A DNA stretch of 64,000 bases from CAZCTC01 sp964501335 (GTDB lineage: Bacteria; Chloroflexota; Anaerolineae; B4-G1; SLSP01): NCBI GenBank assembly GCA_964501335.1, contig CAZCTC010000029.1, forward strand, positions 1-64,000, read 5' to 3'. The position numbers and the translations under genes were made by a program. Numbering within the stretch: position 1 is the first letter of the stretch; each line of letters opens with the position of its first letter. Below are positions 33,820 through 42,599 of this stretch, one piece after another. Below the pieces are notes generated by a model. It made no database searches and was not told where the DNA came from. It worked only from the letters and a program-made list of their open reading frames with translations.

Positions 33820-35342
33820 AACCGCTGGTTGAATCCGTGCCCAACTTCAGCGAGGGGCGGCGTCCGGAAGTAATCCACGCCATCGTTGAAGCCCTGCGCA
33901 CGGTCCCCGAAGTGCACATCTTGAATGTGCAATCCGACACGGACCACAACCGAACGGTCGTCACCCTGGCCGGGCCGCCGCAGGCTGTCACCGAGGCCCT
34001 TTTTCAGGGCATCGCCACGGCGGCCGCCCGCATCGACCTCCGAGAACATACCGGAGCCCACCCCCGCATCGGCGCAGCCGACGTCGTTCCGATCATCCCG
34101 ATCCAGGGCGTCACCATGGAAGAATGCATCGCTTTAGCCCACGCCCTGGGTCGTCGCGTCGGAGAGACGCTGGAACTGCCGGTCTATCTCTACGAAGCCG
34201 CCGCTCAACGCCCCGAACGCACCAATCTGGAAAATATCCGCCGCGGCGAATACGAAGGCCTGCTCGAATCCCTCGGCCGTGATCCCGAACGCGCTCCCGA
34301 TTTCGGCCCGGCCCGGCTGGGACCGGCCGGCGCCGTCGTCATCGGCGCCCGCCCCTATCTCATCGCCTTCAACGCCTACCTCAACACCAACAATGTCCAG
34401 ATCGCCAGTCAAATCGCCCGGGCCATCCGCAACTCCAACGGCGGTTTTCGTTTCGTCAAAGCCCTGGGACTCCTGGTCGCCGGTCAGGCCCAGGTCTCGA
34501 TGAACTTCACCGACTTCACTCAAACCCCCCTGGCCCGCGTGATGGAGGCCATCCGCCGCGAAGCCGCCCACCACGGCACCCTGGTCACCCACACCGAATT
34601 GATCGGCTTGATCCCCGAACAGGCCCTGATCGACGCCGCTCAATGGCATCTGCAACTGGAAGGCTTCAATCCGGACCAAATCCTGGAACGCCGGCTGGCC
34701 GCGCTGAACGAAGCCCCACCACCGCAGGCCTTCCTGGATGCTGTAGCCGCCGGAAGCCCGGCACCGGGTGGCGGAGCTGCCGCCGCCCTGACCGGGGCGC
34801 TGGCCGCCGCTCTCGCCGCCATGGTCGCCCGGCTCACCGCCCCCAAACGCAAATATGCCGCGGTCACAGAAAAAATGGGAACGCTCGCTCTGGAAGCCGA
34901 AACCCTGCGCACCCAACTCGTGCGCCATCTGGACGAAGATGTGCAGGCCTACAATGCCGTCATCACGGCCCGCCGTCTGCCCGAAACCAGCGGAGTACAC
35001 CTGCAACAGGCTCTGATCCGCGCCACCGAAGTCCCGCTCCAGACCGCCCGCGATACCCTTGCCGTCTTGACCCTGCTGGAGCAGATCAGCCGGCTGGGAT
35101 ACATTCCCGCCCTGGGTGACGCTGCAACCGGCAGCTGGCTCGCCATGGGAGCCCTGCAGAGCGCCCTTCTGATGGCCCGTCTGAACATCCAATCACTCCA
35201 GAATCCCGAACTCACCGCCGCCTGGTCGGCCGAACTGGAAACGCTGGAAAAAGAGGCCCGGCTCTTGTTGACCGCCATCCAGGCCCAAACCCTGCAACGT
35301 ACCGGCCTCGCTTCGCCCCCGCCATCCGCTCAGGAAGCCTGA
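33816..35342 (+). CDS. Bifunctional glutamate formimidoyltransferase / formimido-THF cyclodeaminase
   Basis: 508 residues, GTG start. The N-terminal transferase (about 1-300) starts LVESVPNFSEGRRPEVI and carries SDTDHNRTVVTLAGPP and EHTGAHPRIGAADVVPFIP-like sequence (here ...VPIIPI), with the metal-independent active His. The C-terminal cyclodeaminase (about 305-500) has the helical FTCD domain: GSPAPGGGAAAALTGALAAAL and a long LRTQLVRHLDEDVQAYNAV helix. The fused protein moves formimino from formiminoglutamate to THF, then releases ammonia, giving 5,10-methenyl-THF; in animals the two are fused the same way. No other histidine-degradation gene is nearby. Middle gene of a coupled operon. Confidence 0.93.
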   Translation: MKPLVESVPNFSEGRRPEVIHAIVEALRTVPEVHILNVQSDTDHNRTVVTLAGPPQAVTEALFQGIATAAARIDLREHTGAHPRIGAADVVPIIPIQGVTMEECIALAHALGRRVGETLELPVYLYEAAAQRPERTNLENIRRGEYEGLLESLGRDPERAPDFGPARLGPAGAVVIGARPYLIAFNAYLNTNNVQIASQIARAIRNSNGGFRFVKALGLLVAGQAQVSMNFTDFTQTPLARVMEAIRREAAHHGTLVTHTELIGLIPEQALIDAAQWHLQLEGFNPDQILERRLAALNEAPPPQAFLDAVAAGSPAPGGGAAAALTGALAAALAAMVARLTAPKRKYAAVTEKMGTLALEAETLRTQLVRHLDEDVQAYNAVITARRLPETSGVHLQQALIRATEVPLQTARDTLAVLTLLEQISRLGYIPALGDAATGSWLAMGALQSALLMARLNIQSLQNPELTAAWSAELETLEKEARLLLTAIQAQTLQRTGLASPPPSAQEA

Positions 35343-36184
35343 TGAGCACCATTCTAATCGCCTCCAATATCATCGACCCGGGCGAGCATCTCCAGCTGGC
35401 TCAGGAATACCAATGTGGATTGGAAATCGGAGCTTTTTATAACCCGGTCATCCTGCACGAAAACTGGCGCAAAGCCCTGGATCGCTACAAGGCCGATCTG
35501 GGCGATTTCCCCGGCCCCTATTCCTGCCACGGAGCCTTTTTTGATCTCACCGGCTCCAGTGAAGATCCGGCCATCGTCGAACTGAGCCGCCAACGCTACC
35601 TGCTCAACCTCGATATTGCCGCCGAACTGGGAGCCAAACAGGTCATCTTCCACACCAATTTTCTGCCCATGATCCGCACGGAACTCTATCGCCGGCGCTG
35701 GATCGAACGCAATATCCAGTTCTGGAACGATTTAGGAGCCGAAGCCGCCAAACGCAATTTATGGATCGCCGTGGAAAATATGTGGGATCCCGACCCGGGT
35801 ATCCTGCGCGGCCTGATGGAAGGTCTCTCTGTCCCCAATGTCGGCGTCTGCCTGGATATCAGCCATGTCTATCTCTACAACTACAACCGCCCGCTCGACC
35901 AATGGATCGAAGCGCTGGCCCCCTTCATCATCCATACCCACATCAACAACACCCTGGGAGTGATTGACGAACACCTGGCCCTCAACGCTCCCGGCGGCCT
36001 GATCAACTACCGTGCCATCCTCCCCCGCCTGACCCGCCTGCCGCGCCGCCCCTGGATCATCCTGGAAATGGACAACCTCACCATGCTCCAACAAAGCCTC
36101 AACTTCACCCGACTCACCCTCGGCACAGATTTCGGCACCACCGAACCCCTTCCCGCCGACTGGACCGCCCTCCATCCCGCCTGA
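35342..36184 (+). CDS. Sugar phosphate isomerase/epimerase-like TIM-barrel protein
   Basis: 280 residues; ATG overlaps the FTCD stop (TGATG). Xylose isomerase-like/AP endonuclease 2 fold. Seen: a barrel start TILIASNIID, SCHGAFFDLTG, AKQVIFHTNFLPM, LWIAVENMWDPDPGILRGLM, VGVCLDISHVYLYN and FIIHTHINNTLG, giving a likely divalent-metal site of Glu, Asp and His residues. The substrate is unknown. Third gene of the DUF1232-FTCD operon, so a link to folate or amino-acid breakdown is possible but unproven. Confidence 0.8.
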   Translation: MSTILIASNIIDPGEHLQLAQEYQCGLEIGAFYNPVILHENWRKALDRYKADLGDFPGPYSCHGAFFDLTGSSEDPAIVELSRQRYLLNLDIAAELGAKQVIFHTNFLPMIRTELYRRRWIERNIQFWNDLGAEAAKRNLWIAVENMWDPDPGILRGLMEGLSVPNVGVCLDISHVYLYNYNRPLDQWIEALAPFIIHTHINNTLGVIDEHLALNAPGGLINYRAILPRLTRLPRRPWIILEMDNLTMLQQSLNFTRLTLGTDFGTTEPLPADWTALHPA

Positions 36185-36195
36185 TAGAAACTTTA

Positions 36196-36241
36196 TTTTT
36201 ATATTTTCGCGTGCCGTAGACGGCACGCGAAAATATAAAAA
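36196..36241. terminator. Hairpin terminator after the FTCD operon
   Basis: A perfect 21-bp stem (36196-36216 with 36221-36241), loop TAGA, base TTTTTATATTTTCG, crown CGTGCCG. Lies 12 bases after the last stop. Confidence 0.75.
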
Positions 36242-36244
36242 TAG

Positions 36245-36295
36245 AACTAAAAGATCGCCCGCGCCCCCCTTGGGGGCGCGGGCGATCTTTTAGTT
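36245..36295. terminator. Second hairpin, terminator for pepA from the other side
   Basis: A long stem of about 24 bp (36245-36268 with 36272-36295) with a three-base loop, base ACTAAAAGATCG and crown of CG runs. It lies between convergent genes, ten bases from the pepA stop. Confidence 0.75.
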
Positions 36296-36304
36296 TAAAT
36301 CCAA

Positions 36305-37807
36305 TCAGGCCCGCCAGTTGCGCAGCCACCGTACCAGCAGCCGCACCCCATACCCACTGCCGCCCCGCGGCGTATAGGGCCGGCCCTTTTCCTCCGTCGC
36401 CGTTCCCGCCATATCCACATGGGCCCAGCGCACCCCTTCCGGCACAAACTTGCTCAGGAACATCCCGGCCGTCAACGATCCACCCGGCCGGCCGCCCGTA
36501 TTCTTCAAATCCGCATAATCGCTCTTGATCTGCTCGCCGTACTCATCGTAAAGCGGCAGCGGCCAGGCCCGATCGCCGCTCATCTCGCCGGCCTCCCGCA
36601 GCCCTGCCGTCAATTCATCATCGCCCATCACCCCGGCGGCATGATGGCCCAAAGCCACCACACAGGCACCGGTCAGCGTCGCAATATCGACCACCACATC
36701 CGGTTTGAAATTCCCCGAATAGGTCAGCGCATCCGCCAGAATCAACCGGCCTTCCGCATCCGTGCTGATCACCTCGATCGTGATCCCCTTCATCGAACGC
36801 AAAATATCGCCCGGCCTATAAGCCAGGCCGTCGGGCATATTCTCCGAAGCCGGCACCAGACCGACCACATGCAACGGCAGATTCAACAAAGCGACCGAGC
36901 GCATGGCCCCCAACACTGCCGCGCCGCCGCCCATGTCGTTCTTCATCGCCTCCATCCCTTCGCTGGGCTTGATCGAAATACCGCCCGAGTCGAAGGTCAA
37001 ACCCTTGCCTACCAGGGCGATGGTCGGCAGATCGGTCCGCCCGGCATTGTGCTCCAAAACGATCAATTTGGGAGGCTCGGCGCTGCCCTGCGCCACAGCC
37101 AGCAAGGCGCCCATTCCCAACGCCTTCATTTCCTCACGCTCGATCACACAGAGCTTCATCCCGCAGCTCTCGGCCAGCTGTCCGGCCAGATTGGCCAGAT
37201 AGGTCGGCGTGACAATATTGCCCGGCCGGTTGATCAAATCGCGAGCCATGCAGGTCGAATCGGCCAGAATCTGCCCGGTGCGCAGCCCGCCTTCAATAGC
37301 AGCCTGCAAAGCGCTGTTCGGCTCCACAACCGTCACCGACTCCACATCCGGCCGCACATCGGCATCCAGGGTCTTCAATTCCCGGAAACGATAGACTCCC
37401 AGCACCGCCCCTTCCGCCATAGCTTCCGCAATAACCTCAGGAGCCAGAATACCGGATTCGCTTCCCAACAACTCCATCGAGATTTTCGTCACACCCAGAT
37501 CGCGCGCTTTGATCGCAGCGACGGCCGCGGCCTGCCGAATAGACTCTACCGACAACTTGGCTGGCGCCCCCAACCCTACCAGGATCACCCGGTGAGCCGG
37601 TAACGCACCATTGGAATAAAGAACCAACACTTCATTCCGCTTACCACGAAAATCCCCATTCTCCAACAGCCGGTGAATCTGCCCACCCAGCGCAGAATCA
37701 ACCGCCGCAGCTGCTTTGCTCAACACCGAACCACCCTCAAAAAGGGAGATAACGATAGCTTGAGCTGATTGTTCGTAAATCGGCCGGATTGCCAGGTCAA
37801 TCTGCAT
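36305..37807 (-). CDS. pepA: Leucyl aminopeptidase PepA
   Basis: 500 residues from ATG 37807, behind GGAGG. M17 cytosol aminopeptidase that removes N-terminal residues, two metal ions per subunit. The C-terminal catalytic domain (about 170-500) has GKGLTFDSGGISIKP, MKNDMGGGAAVLGAM and the metal-binding STDAEGRLILADAL. The N-terminal macro-like domain is present. Length is normal. It is a lone gene, its end facing the FTCD operon. Confidence 0.95.
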   Translation of the reverse strand: MQIDLAIRPIYEQSAQAIVISLFEGGSVLSKAAAAVDSALGGQIHRLLENGDFRGKRNEVLVLYSNGALPAHRVILVGLGAPAKLSVESIRQAAAVAAIKARDLGVTKISMELLGSESGILAPEVIAEAMAEGAVLGVYRFRELKTLDADVRPDVESVTVVEPNSALQAAIEGGLRTGQILADSTCMARDLINRPGNIVTPTYLANLAGQLAESCGMKLCVIEREEMKALGMGALLAVAQGSAEPPKLIVLEHNAGRTDLPTIALVGKGLTFDSGGISIKPSEGMEAMKNDMGGGAAVLGAMRSVALLNLPLHVVGLVPASENMPDGLAYRPGDILRSMKGITIEVISTDAEGRLILADALTYSGNFKPDVVVDIATLTGACVVALGHHAAGVMGDDELTAGLREAGEMSGDRAWPLPLYDEYGEQIKSDYADLKNTGGRPGGSLTAGMFLSKFVPEGVRWAHVDMAGTATEEKGRPYTPRGGSGYGVRLLVRWLRNWRA

Positions 37808-37864
37808 CGAAGATATCCTCCAAAAAGCTTTCAGGGTTAACCCAAACAAAGTTCGGGAACAGTC

Positions 37865-38362
37865 CTAAATATTAGCAGCTACAATTAAACGCCGTTGTTC
37901 CACATCGCCAAAGGTAGAGGAAAACTCCATCAATTTAGCGATATGGCCCCGCAACTGCTTTAAAATAAACTCAATCGCCTGAGCATCGGTAACGAAATTC
38001 TTGATGATGAATTCAAAGATCGTATTCGTTTCCGAATTTTCCAGATCCGAAGCCAGTTCAAAAGCATCCTGTAAATCCATCACCTGCTTCAAAGCCTGGA
38101 CCGCCGAAACCCGGGAAACCAGTTGGGCCGCCAGCATCATCGAAGCATCCGGGATACCCGCCAGTTGCTCAGGGGAAAGTTTTTCCTGCAATCGCTTTAT
38201 TTCGCGAATATGGATCAACTCTTCGGTCGCCAGATTCTCCCAAAACTTGACAATCGTAGGATAAGCCGCAAATTTCACAGCCAACCCCAAATACACATCC
38301 CGCATGACCTCTTCAGCGAGAATGGATTCGGCAAACAATGAGGCAAATGTATAATCAACCAT
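37865..38362 (-). CDS. Ferritin-like / rubrerythrin-like protein, paralogue B
   Basis: 165 residues from ATG 38362, behind GAGGAG. A four-helix bundle of rubrerythrin-like diiron type is suggested by the first helix pair: ESILAEEVMRDVYLGLA then ENLATEELIHIREIKRL with ExxH. The second pair (NTIFEFIIKNF and FILKQLRGHIAKLMEF) is less canonical, so a diiron site is uncertain. It lies nine bases after the paralogue at 38371 and shares its plan, so the two arose by tandem duplication. Likely role is oxidative stress or iron handling. Confidence 0.7.
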   Translation of the reverse strand: MVDYTFASLFAESILAEEVMRDVYLGLAVKFAAYPTIVKFWENLATEELIHIREIKRLQEKLSPEQLAGIPDASMMLAAQLVSRVSAVQALKQVMDLQDAFELASDLENSETNTIFEFIIKNFVTDAQAIEFILKQLRGHIAKLMEFSSTFGDVEQRRLIVAANI

Positions 38363-38370
38363 GGCACTCC

Positions 38371-38901
38371 TCAATTCACATCCATATTCGAGGTCGAATT
38401 TGAGATCGGCGCAGCCTTAATGCGGCGCCGTAGACTCTCATCTCCAAATTGTTCAGAGAACTCCATCAAAGCCCCCAGATGGGCGCGCAACTGATTATTG
38501 AAAAAAGGAACCAGTTCGGGGTTAAACGCAAAATGGTTGATCAAAAATTCGAAAACGGCATTGGTTTCCGAGTTTTCCAGATTGCTGACCAGTTGATAGG
38601 CAACCTCCAGATCGGTCACCTGAGCCAGCAAGCGATCCAGCGGGACCGAAAGCGCCTTCAATGCACATTTCAACATTTCCGGATCGGCGGGCGATTCCAG
38701 TTGCTCGGGGGTCAGATTTTTACGAATACGCTCTAAGCCACGGGCGTGGCCGACCTCTTCCAGCGCCATTCGCTTCCAGAATTCACAAACTTCTGGATAG
38801 GCAACAAATCTGACCATTAACTCCCGGTAAAGCTTTTCGGCAGCATATTCCGCCGCAATAGCTAACTCAAAGAGGTATTCTACCGTCGAAGTTTCAACCA
38901 T
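38371..38901 (-). CDS. Ferritin-like / rubrerythrin-like protein, paralogue A
   Basis: 176 residues, ATG preceded by GGTGGGACC and, further up, an extended -10 TGTGCTATAAT (minus strand, 38941-38936 for the TATAAT). Helices: ELAIAAEYAAEKLYRELM, then RMALEEVGHARGLERI with ExxH, then NAVFEFLINHF and FFNNQLRAHLGALMEF. About 35-40% similar by eye to its downstream paralogue. Both lack the rubredoxin-like zinc/iron Cys4 domain of classical rubrerythrin. First gene of the pair. Confidence 0.7.
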   Translation of the reverse strand: MVETSTVEYLFELAIAAEYAAEKLYRELMVRFVAYPEVCEFWKRMALEEVGHARGLERIRKNLTPEQLESPADPEMLKCALKALSVPLDRLLAQVTDLEVAYQLVSNLENSETNAVFEFLINHFAFNPELVPFFNNQLRAHLGALMEFSEQFGDESLRRRIKAAPISNSTSNMDVN

Positions 38902-38996
38902 GGTCCCACCTATGGAACTGGATACAATCTAAAAAATTATAGCACATTTCTCCAACAGTGCATCCAAAGGGGAAATCCAACGCCTCCCTTCGCCAA

Positions 38997-39031
38997 TTCA
39001 AACGCCGCTCCCTCCGGGAGCGGCGTTTGAA
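38997..39031. terminator. Hairpin terminator
   Basis: A perfect 16-bp stem (38997-39012 with 39016-39031), loop TCC. It lies upstream of the ferritin-like pair and, with the next hairpin, downstream of the radical SAM gene. Confidence 0.55.
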
Positions 39032-39037
39032 TTAAAA

Positions 39038-39076
39038 ATATTTTCGCGCGCGGCCTTCGGCCGCGCGCGAAAATAT
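39038..39076 (-). terminator. Hairpin terminator of the radical SAM gene
   Basis: A perfect 18-bp stem (39038-39055 with 39059-39076), loop TTC, base ATATTTTCG, crown CGCGCGGCC; eight bases from the stop at 39084. Confidence 0.75.
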
Positions 39077-39083
39077 CAAAAGC

Positions 39084-40238
39084 TTAAGAAAGCGGCCACA
39101 GCCGCAATTGACGGGCCGGCTGCCGGCCATCCAACAAAATAAACGGAGCGGCCCGATCCGCTGCAATCCCCAACCGTCGCAGCGTCGACAGATCCCGCAA
39201 CAGCCCCCTGCGTCGCGCCGCCAGAATCTGCTCCGCCCCTTTGACCCCAATCCCCGGCACCCGCAACAACTGCTCCCGCCCGGCCAGATTCAACTCCACC
39301 GGCCGCTCGGTCAGATTCAACCGGGCCCAGCACATCTTGGGATCTTCATCCAGCGGCAAATTGCCGCTCAGCGCAAACGGCAGCTCCTCCACCTCGAATC
39401 CATAATCCCGCAGCAAAAATGAAGCCTGATAAAGTCGATGCTCCCGCAACGGCGGTGACGGCGGCAAATCCGCCAGCGGCGTGTCGCTGACCGGATTGAA
39501 ACCGCTGAAATAGGCCCGCGCCAGCCCTACCTGACGATGCAAATATTCCGTCGTCGTGAGCAATTCCAGATCGCTCTCTCCGGCCGCCCCGACCACAAAT
39601 TGAGTCGTAGTGCTGGGCTGCCGGCCCCCCTTCTCCTGACGGATCTCCTGCATCCACCGCAAGCGTTGCAACAACTCTTCGGTAAAAATCTTATGTGGAG
39701 CCAGTTTTGCCAGCCGCGCATCGTTCGGCGCTTCCAGATTGATCGAAACCCGATCGGCCCACCCCATCGCCGCCTCGACCTGGGCCCGCTCCGCCCCCGG
39801 CATAATCTTCACATGGATGTACCCCTTGAAGTTGTACCGCACCCGCAATAGCTCCGTCGTGGCCAGCAATCGATCCTGTGTCCGCGGCCCGCCGCCCGCC
39901 ACCCCCGAACTGACAAACAGCCCTTCCACCAACCGCCGCCGGTTCAACTCCAGAAACAATTTGGCCAGCTCATCCGGCGTGAAAGTCATTCGCTGAAAAT
40001 CGCGCCCCGCGCGGAAGGGACAATAGGTACAGTCACGTTCACAGGCTGAGGTAAGCAGGGTTTTCAAAAGGGGAATCCGCCGCCCGTTAGGCATGGCCGC
40101 ATAGTGAACACATCCGGCCAGCTCCTCCAATCCATGAAACGATGGAGGTTCCATCAAGGTTCCAGTGGGGTTGACCTCTTCAGCGGGTTCAAATCCGGCT
40201 GCCGGTCCCAACGTTTGCAACTTCTGCAGCGCATCCAT
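39084..40238 (-). CDS. Putative DNA modification/repair radical SAM protein with HhH motif
   Basis: 384 residues. Radical SAM cluster motif CERDCTYC (about residues 68-75), then a barrel with VEGLFVSSGVAGGG, GYIHVKIMPGA and RVSINLEAPNDARL. The C-terminus has a helix-hairpin-helix motif, LLRVPGIGVKGAEQILAARR. This matches the family named for its usual link to a uracil-DNA glycosylase gene; its reaction is not known. Here no glycosylase is adjacent. The -10 box lies only seven bases before the ATG, so the mRNA may have almost no leader. Confidence 0.88.
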   Translation of the reverse strand: MDALQKLQTLGPAAGFEPAEEVNPTGTLMEPPSFHGLEELAGCVHYAAMPNGRRIPLLKTLLTSACERDCTYCPFRAGRDFQRMTFTPDELAKLFLELNRRRLVEGLFVSSGVAGGGPRTQDRLLATTELLRVRYNFKGYIHVKIMPGAERAQVEAAMGWADRVSINLEAPNDARLAKLAPHKIFTEELLQRLRWMQEIRQEKGGRQPSTTTQFVVGAAGESDLELLTTTEYLHRQVGLARAYFSGFNPVSDTPLADLPPSPPLREHRLYQASFLLRDYGFEVEELPFALSGNLPLDEDPKMCWARLNLTERPVELNLAGREQLLRVPGIGVKGAEQILAARRRGLLRDLSTLRRLGIAADRAAPFILLDGRQPARQLRLWPLS

Positions 40239-40244
40239 AACTCT

Positions 40245-40273
40245 ATTATACGAACATTTGTGCTATCCGTCAA
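40245..40273 (-). promoter_or_regulatory. Promoter of the radical SAM gene, probably leaderless
   Basis: On the minus strand TTGACG (40273-40268), 17-bp spacer, TATAAT (40250-40245). The ATG begins at 40238, so a normal +1 would fall on or next to the start codon. Confidence 0.75.
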
Positions 40274-40286
40274 GCAATTCTGGTTT

Positions 40287-40325
40287 AGTATTTTGCGCGC
40301 GGGCTCCGCCCGCGCGCAAAATACT
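40287..40325. terminator. Stand-alone hairpin between divergent genes
   Basis: A perfect 18-bp stem (40287-40304 with 40308-40325), loop TCC, base AGTATTTTG, crown CGCGCGGGC. Placed between two divergent promoters, it cannot end either gene's own transcript; it may insulate or be a stray repeat. Confidence 0.55.
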
Positions 40326-40338
40326 CATTCATTTCCAT

Positions 40339-40366
40339 TTGACCTCTCCCTTGAAACAGTTACAAT
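40339..40366 (+). promoter_or_regulatory. Promoter of the glycosyltransferase gene
   Basis: TTGACC (40339-40344), 16-bp spacer, TACAAT (40361-40366). The leader is about 27 bases with no clear ribosome site. Confidence 0.65.
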
Positions 40367-40399
40367 CCTTCCGTTAAAAAATCAAAAAACGAGTCAAAC

Positions 40400-42400
40400 T
40401 TGAAACCATTTCGCCTGCCCGATTCCAAAGAAAGAATCCATTGGTTCCTGGTCGGAGCTGTCGTCCTGCTGGGACTGCTCCTCCGCATGGGCTGGCCCAC
40501 CCTGGCCGAATTCAAATGGGATGAGGCCAACGTTGTACGCCAGTCTCTGGCCATTGCCTATGACGGACGGTTTACCGCAATCGGGGCCCATGCCTCTGTC
40601 GGCTCTTCCCATATGCCGCTCAATTTCTACCTGATGGCCCTGCCGCTGCGCCTGTGGGCCGATCCCGTCGCCGCCATCCTCTTCGCCGGCCTGTTGAACG
40701 GACTCGCCGTCCTGGCCTGCTATCTCTTCGGCCGCAGCTGGTTCGATCGCCGCGCCGGTCTGATTGCCGCCTTCCTCTTTGCGGTCTGCCCCTGGGCCAT
40801 CCTCTACGGGCGCAAAATCTGGAGCCAGAATCTCCCCCTGGTCACTCTGGCCTTCATCGCCGCCGTCTTGACCGGCTTCGTACGAGGCTCCCACCGTGCC
40901 CAGCTCGCCGCCTGGATCGCCTTTGCGGCCCTCATCGGCCTGCACTGGGGTGGACTCGCCTTCCTGCCCATCCTTTTGATCTTCATGGCCCTGGAATACA
41001 AACGGATCTCGCCCCGCACCGCCCTGCTGATGGGCCCTGCCGCCTGCGGCCTGGCTGTTCTTCCCTACATTATCCAGGACGCCTTCCAGGGTGGACACAA
41101 TGTAAACGGACTCCTTCACTACGGCGGCCGCAGTGGCACCTTCACCTGGGATGCGCTGCGCTACGCCTTCCAGCTCACCGGCAGCGCCGATATCGAAACG
41201 CATGCCGGCACCCTCTACCCTCAATTCCGCGCCGGCCTGCCCGATCTCTGGTGGCTCAATATCGTCTTAATGGCCCTGCTCGGCCTGGCCCTGATCTATG
41301 CCCTCTATCAGGCCTTCCGCGGCCCCCAGGAACGCCGCCGCCCCCTGCAAATCCTGCTGCTCTGGTTCATGATCCCGATCCTCTTGCAGGCCCGCCCCTC
41401 CACCCCGGTCCAACCGCACTACTTCATCATTCTCTACCCGGTACAATTTCTGCTGATCGGCAATCTGCTGAGCGATCTGCTGGCCCGCCTGCCCACTTCC
41501 CGCCCGACCCTGCACGTACTCTGTGCCGTCCCCCTCCTGCTTTACGGCGGTTTCCAGATAGCCGTCTGGGGTCAGATGCTCAACTTCATGGCCACCCATC
41601 CCACCACCGGCGGCTACGGCATCCCCCTGCGCTTCCCCCGCGCCGCCGCCCTGGAGGCCCGCAGGCTGGCCGGCTCCGACGAAATCATCGTCCTGGCCAA
41701 CAGCGCCGATATCGCCACCAACGAAAATCTCGCGGTACTGGACGCCTTGCTCTACACAGTTCCACACCGGCTGATCGACGGCCGCTACGCCCTGGTCATA
41801 CCTGACGCTCCCTCCGCTGTCTACCTCGCCGGTCCCACCGAAACCGGCGATGCTCTCCACCCTGCCCTGACCCGGCTGGAAAACCTCTCCACGATCACCT
41901 CAGGCCCGGCCGTTGTCATGGCCCCCAGCGAGATCAACTACCGCACCTTCCGCCGATCGGCTCCCGACCGCGACGATACCCTCGCCGACCTGACCCGCTT
42001 CCCCGGCGACTTTCCCCTGGCCAACAACGCCGTCTTCGCCGCCGCCGGCCTTCCGGAATCCGCGCAACCCGGCACCACTGCCGATATCTGGCTGGCCTGG
42101 TGGCTGCGCGCCGCCCCCCCGGCCGGCAAGGACTACCATTTCTATGTCCATCTGCTCGACGCTCAGGGGCAACTCCGCGCCCAATTTGACGGCGCCCCCT
42201 TCCTCACCAGTCGCTGGCATCCCATGGATCTGGTGCTGCAGCGCTTCCCGCTCGATCTACCCGCCGACCTGCCCCCCGGCACCTATCAACTCCGCGCCGG
42301 CTCCTATTCCTACCCTGACTTGCAACCCGTCCCGGTCGTCGATCCATCCGGTGCCCCCATCGACGACGGCGTCACCCTCGACACATTGACCATAAAATAG
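40400..42400 (+). CDS. Glycosyltransferase family 39-like membrane protein
   Basis: 666 residues from a TTG at 40400; no ribosome site is seen and no ATG lies early, so the start is tentative. About 10-11 membrane segments in the first 400 residues, then a soluble C-terminal domain (about 420-666). The first outside loop has the acidic WDEANVVRQS motif of ArnT/PMT-type lipid-linked sugar transferases. A beta-rich C-terminal part (LPADLPPGTYQLRAGSYSYP) is likely extracellular. Function: transfer of a sugar from a polyprenyl carrier, substrate unknown. It is a lone gene. Confidence 0.8.
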   Translation: MKPFRLPDSKERIHWFLVGAVVLLGLLLRMGWPTLAEFKWDEANVVRQSLAIAYDGRFTAIGAHASVGSSHMPLNFYLMALPLRLWADPVAAILFAGLLNGLAVLACYLFGRSWFDRRAGLIAAFLFAVCPWAILYGRKIWSQNLPLVTLAFIAAVLTGFVRGSHRAQLAAWIAFAALIGLHWGGLAFLPILLIFMALEYKRISPRTALLMGPAACGLAVLPYIIQDAFQGGHNVNGLLHYGGRSGTFTWDALRYAFQLTGSADIETHAGTLYPQFRAGLPDLWWLNIVLMALLGLALIYALYQAFRGPQERRRPLQILLLWFMIPILLQARPSTPVQPHYFIILYPVQFLLIGNLLSDLLARLPTSRPTLHVLCAVPLLLYGGFQIAVWGQMLNFMATHPTTGGYGIPLRFPRAAALEARRLAGSDEIIVLANSADIATNENLAVLDALLYTVPHRLIDGRYALVIPDAPSAVYLAGPTETGDALHPALTRLENLSTITSGPAVVMAPSEINYRTFRRSAPDRDDTLADLTRFPGDFPLANNAVFAAAGLPESAQPGTTADIWLAWWLRAAPPAGKDYHFYVHLLDAQGQLRAQFDGAPFLTSRWHPMDLVLQRFPLDLPADLPPGTYQLRAGSYSYPDLQPVPVVDPSGAPIDDGVTLDTLTIK

Positions 42401-42457
42401 AGTGTCTGTCTTGAAAAGGGGTCACCCCGCCCGGTGGCTGCCTTTGGAACCTGCATT

Positions 42458-42519
42458 GGGCGAGGAAACCTCGCCCCTACACAAACGATCTCCCGTAGGG
42501 GTACCCCTTGTGGGTACCC
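42458..42519. repeat. GTAGGGG-type short inverted repeats
   Basis: Two small stems, GGGCGAGG/CCTCGCCC (42458-42465 with 42469-42476) and GGGTACCC/GGGTACCC around 42499-42519, joined by CCTAC and GTAGGGG phrases as at 14586. They may end transcription of the glycosyltransferase gene. Confidence 0.5.
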
Positions 42520-42599
42520 AATCCTGACAAATCATTTTCATCCTTCGCGGTGCCGCCTCGGGCATGACCTTCTGGCCTGAAAATAGCCTCCGGCCTTGT

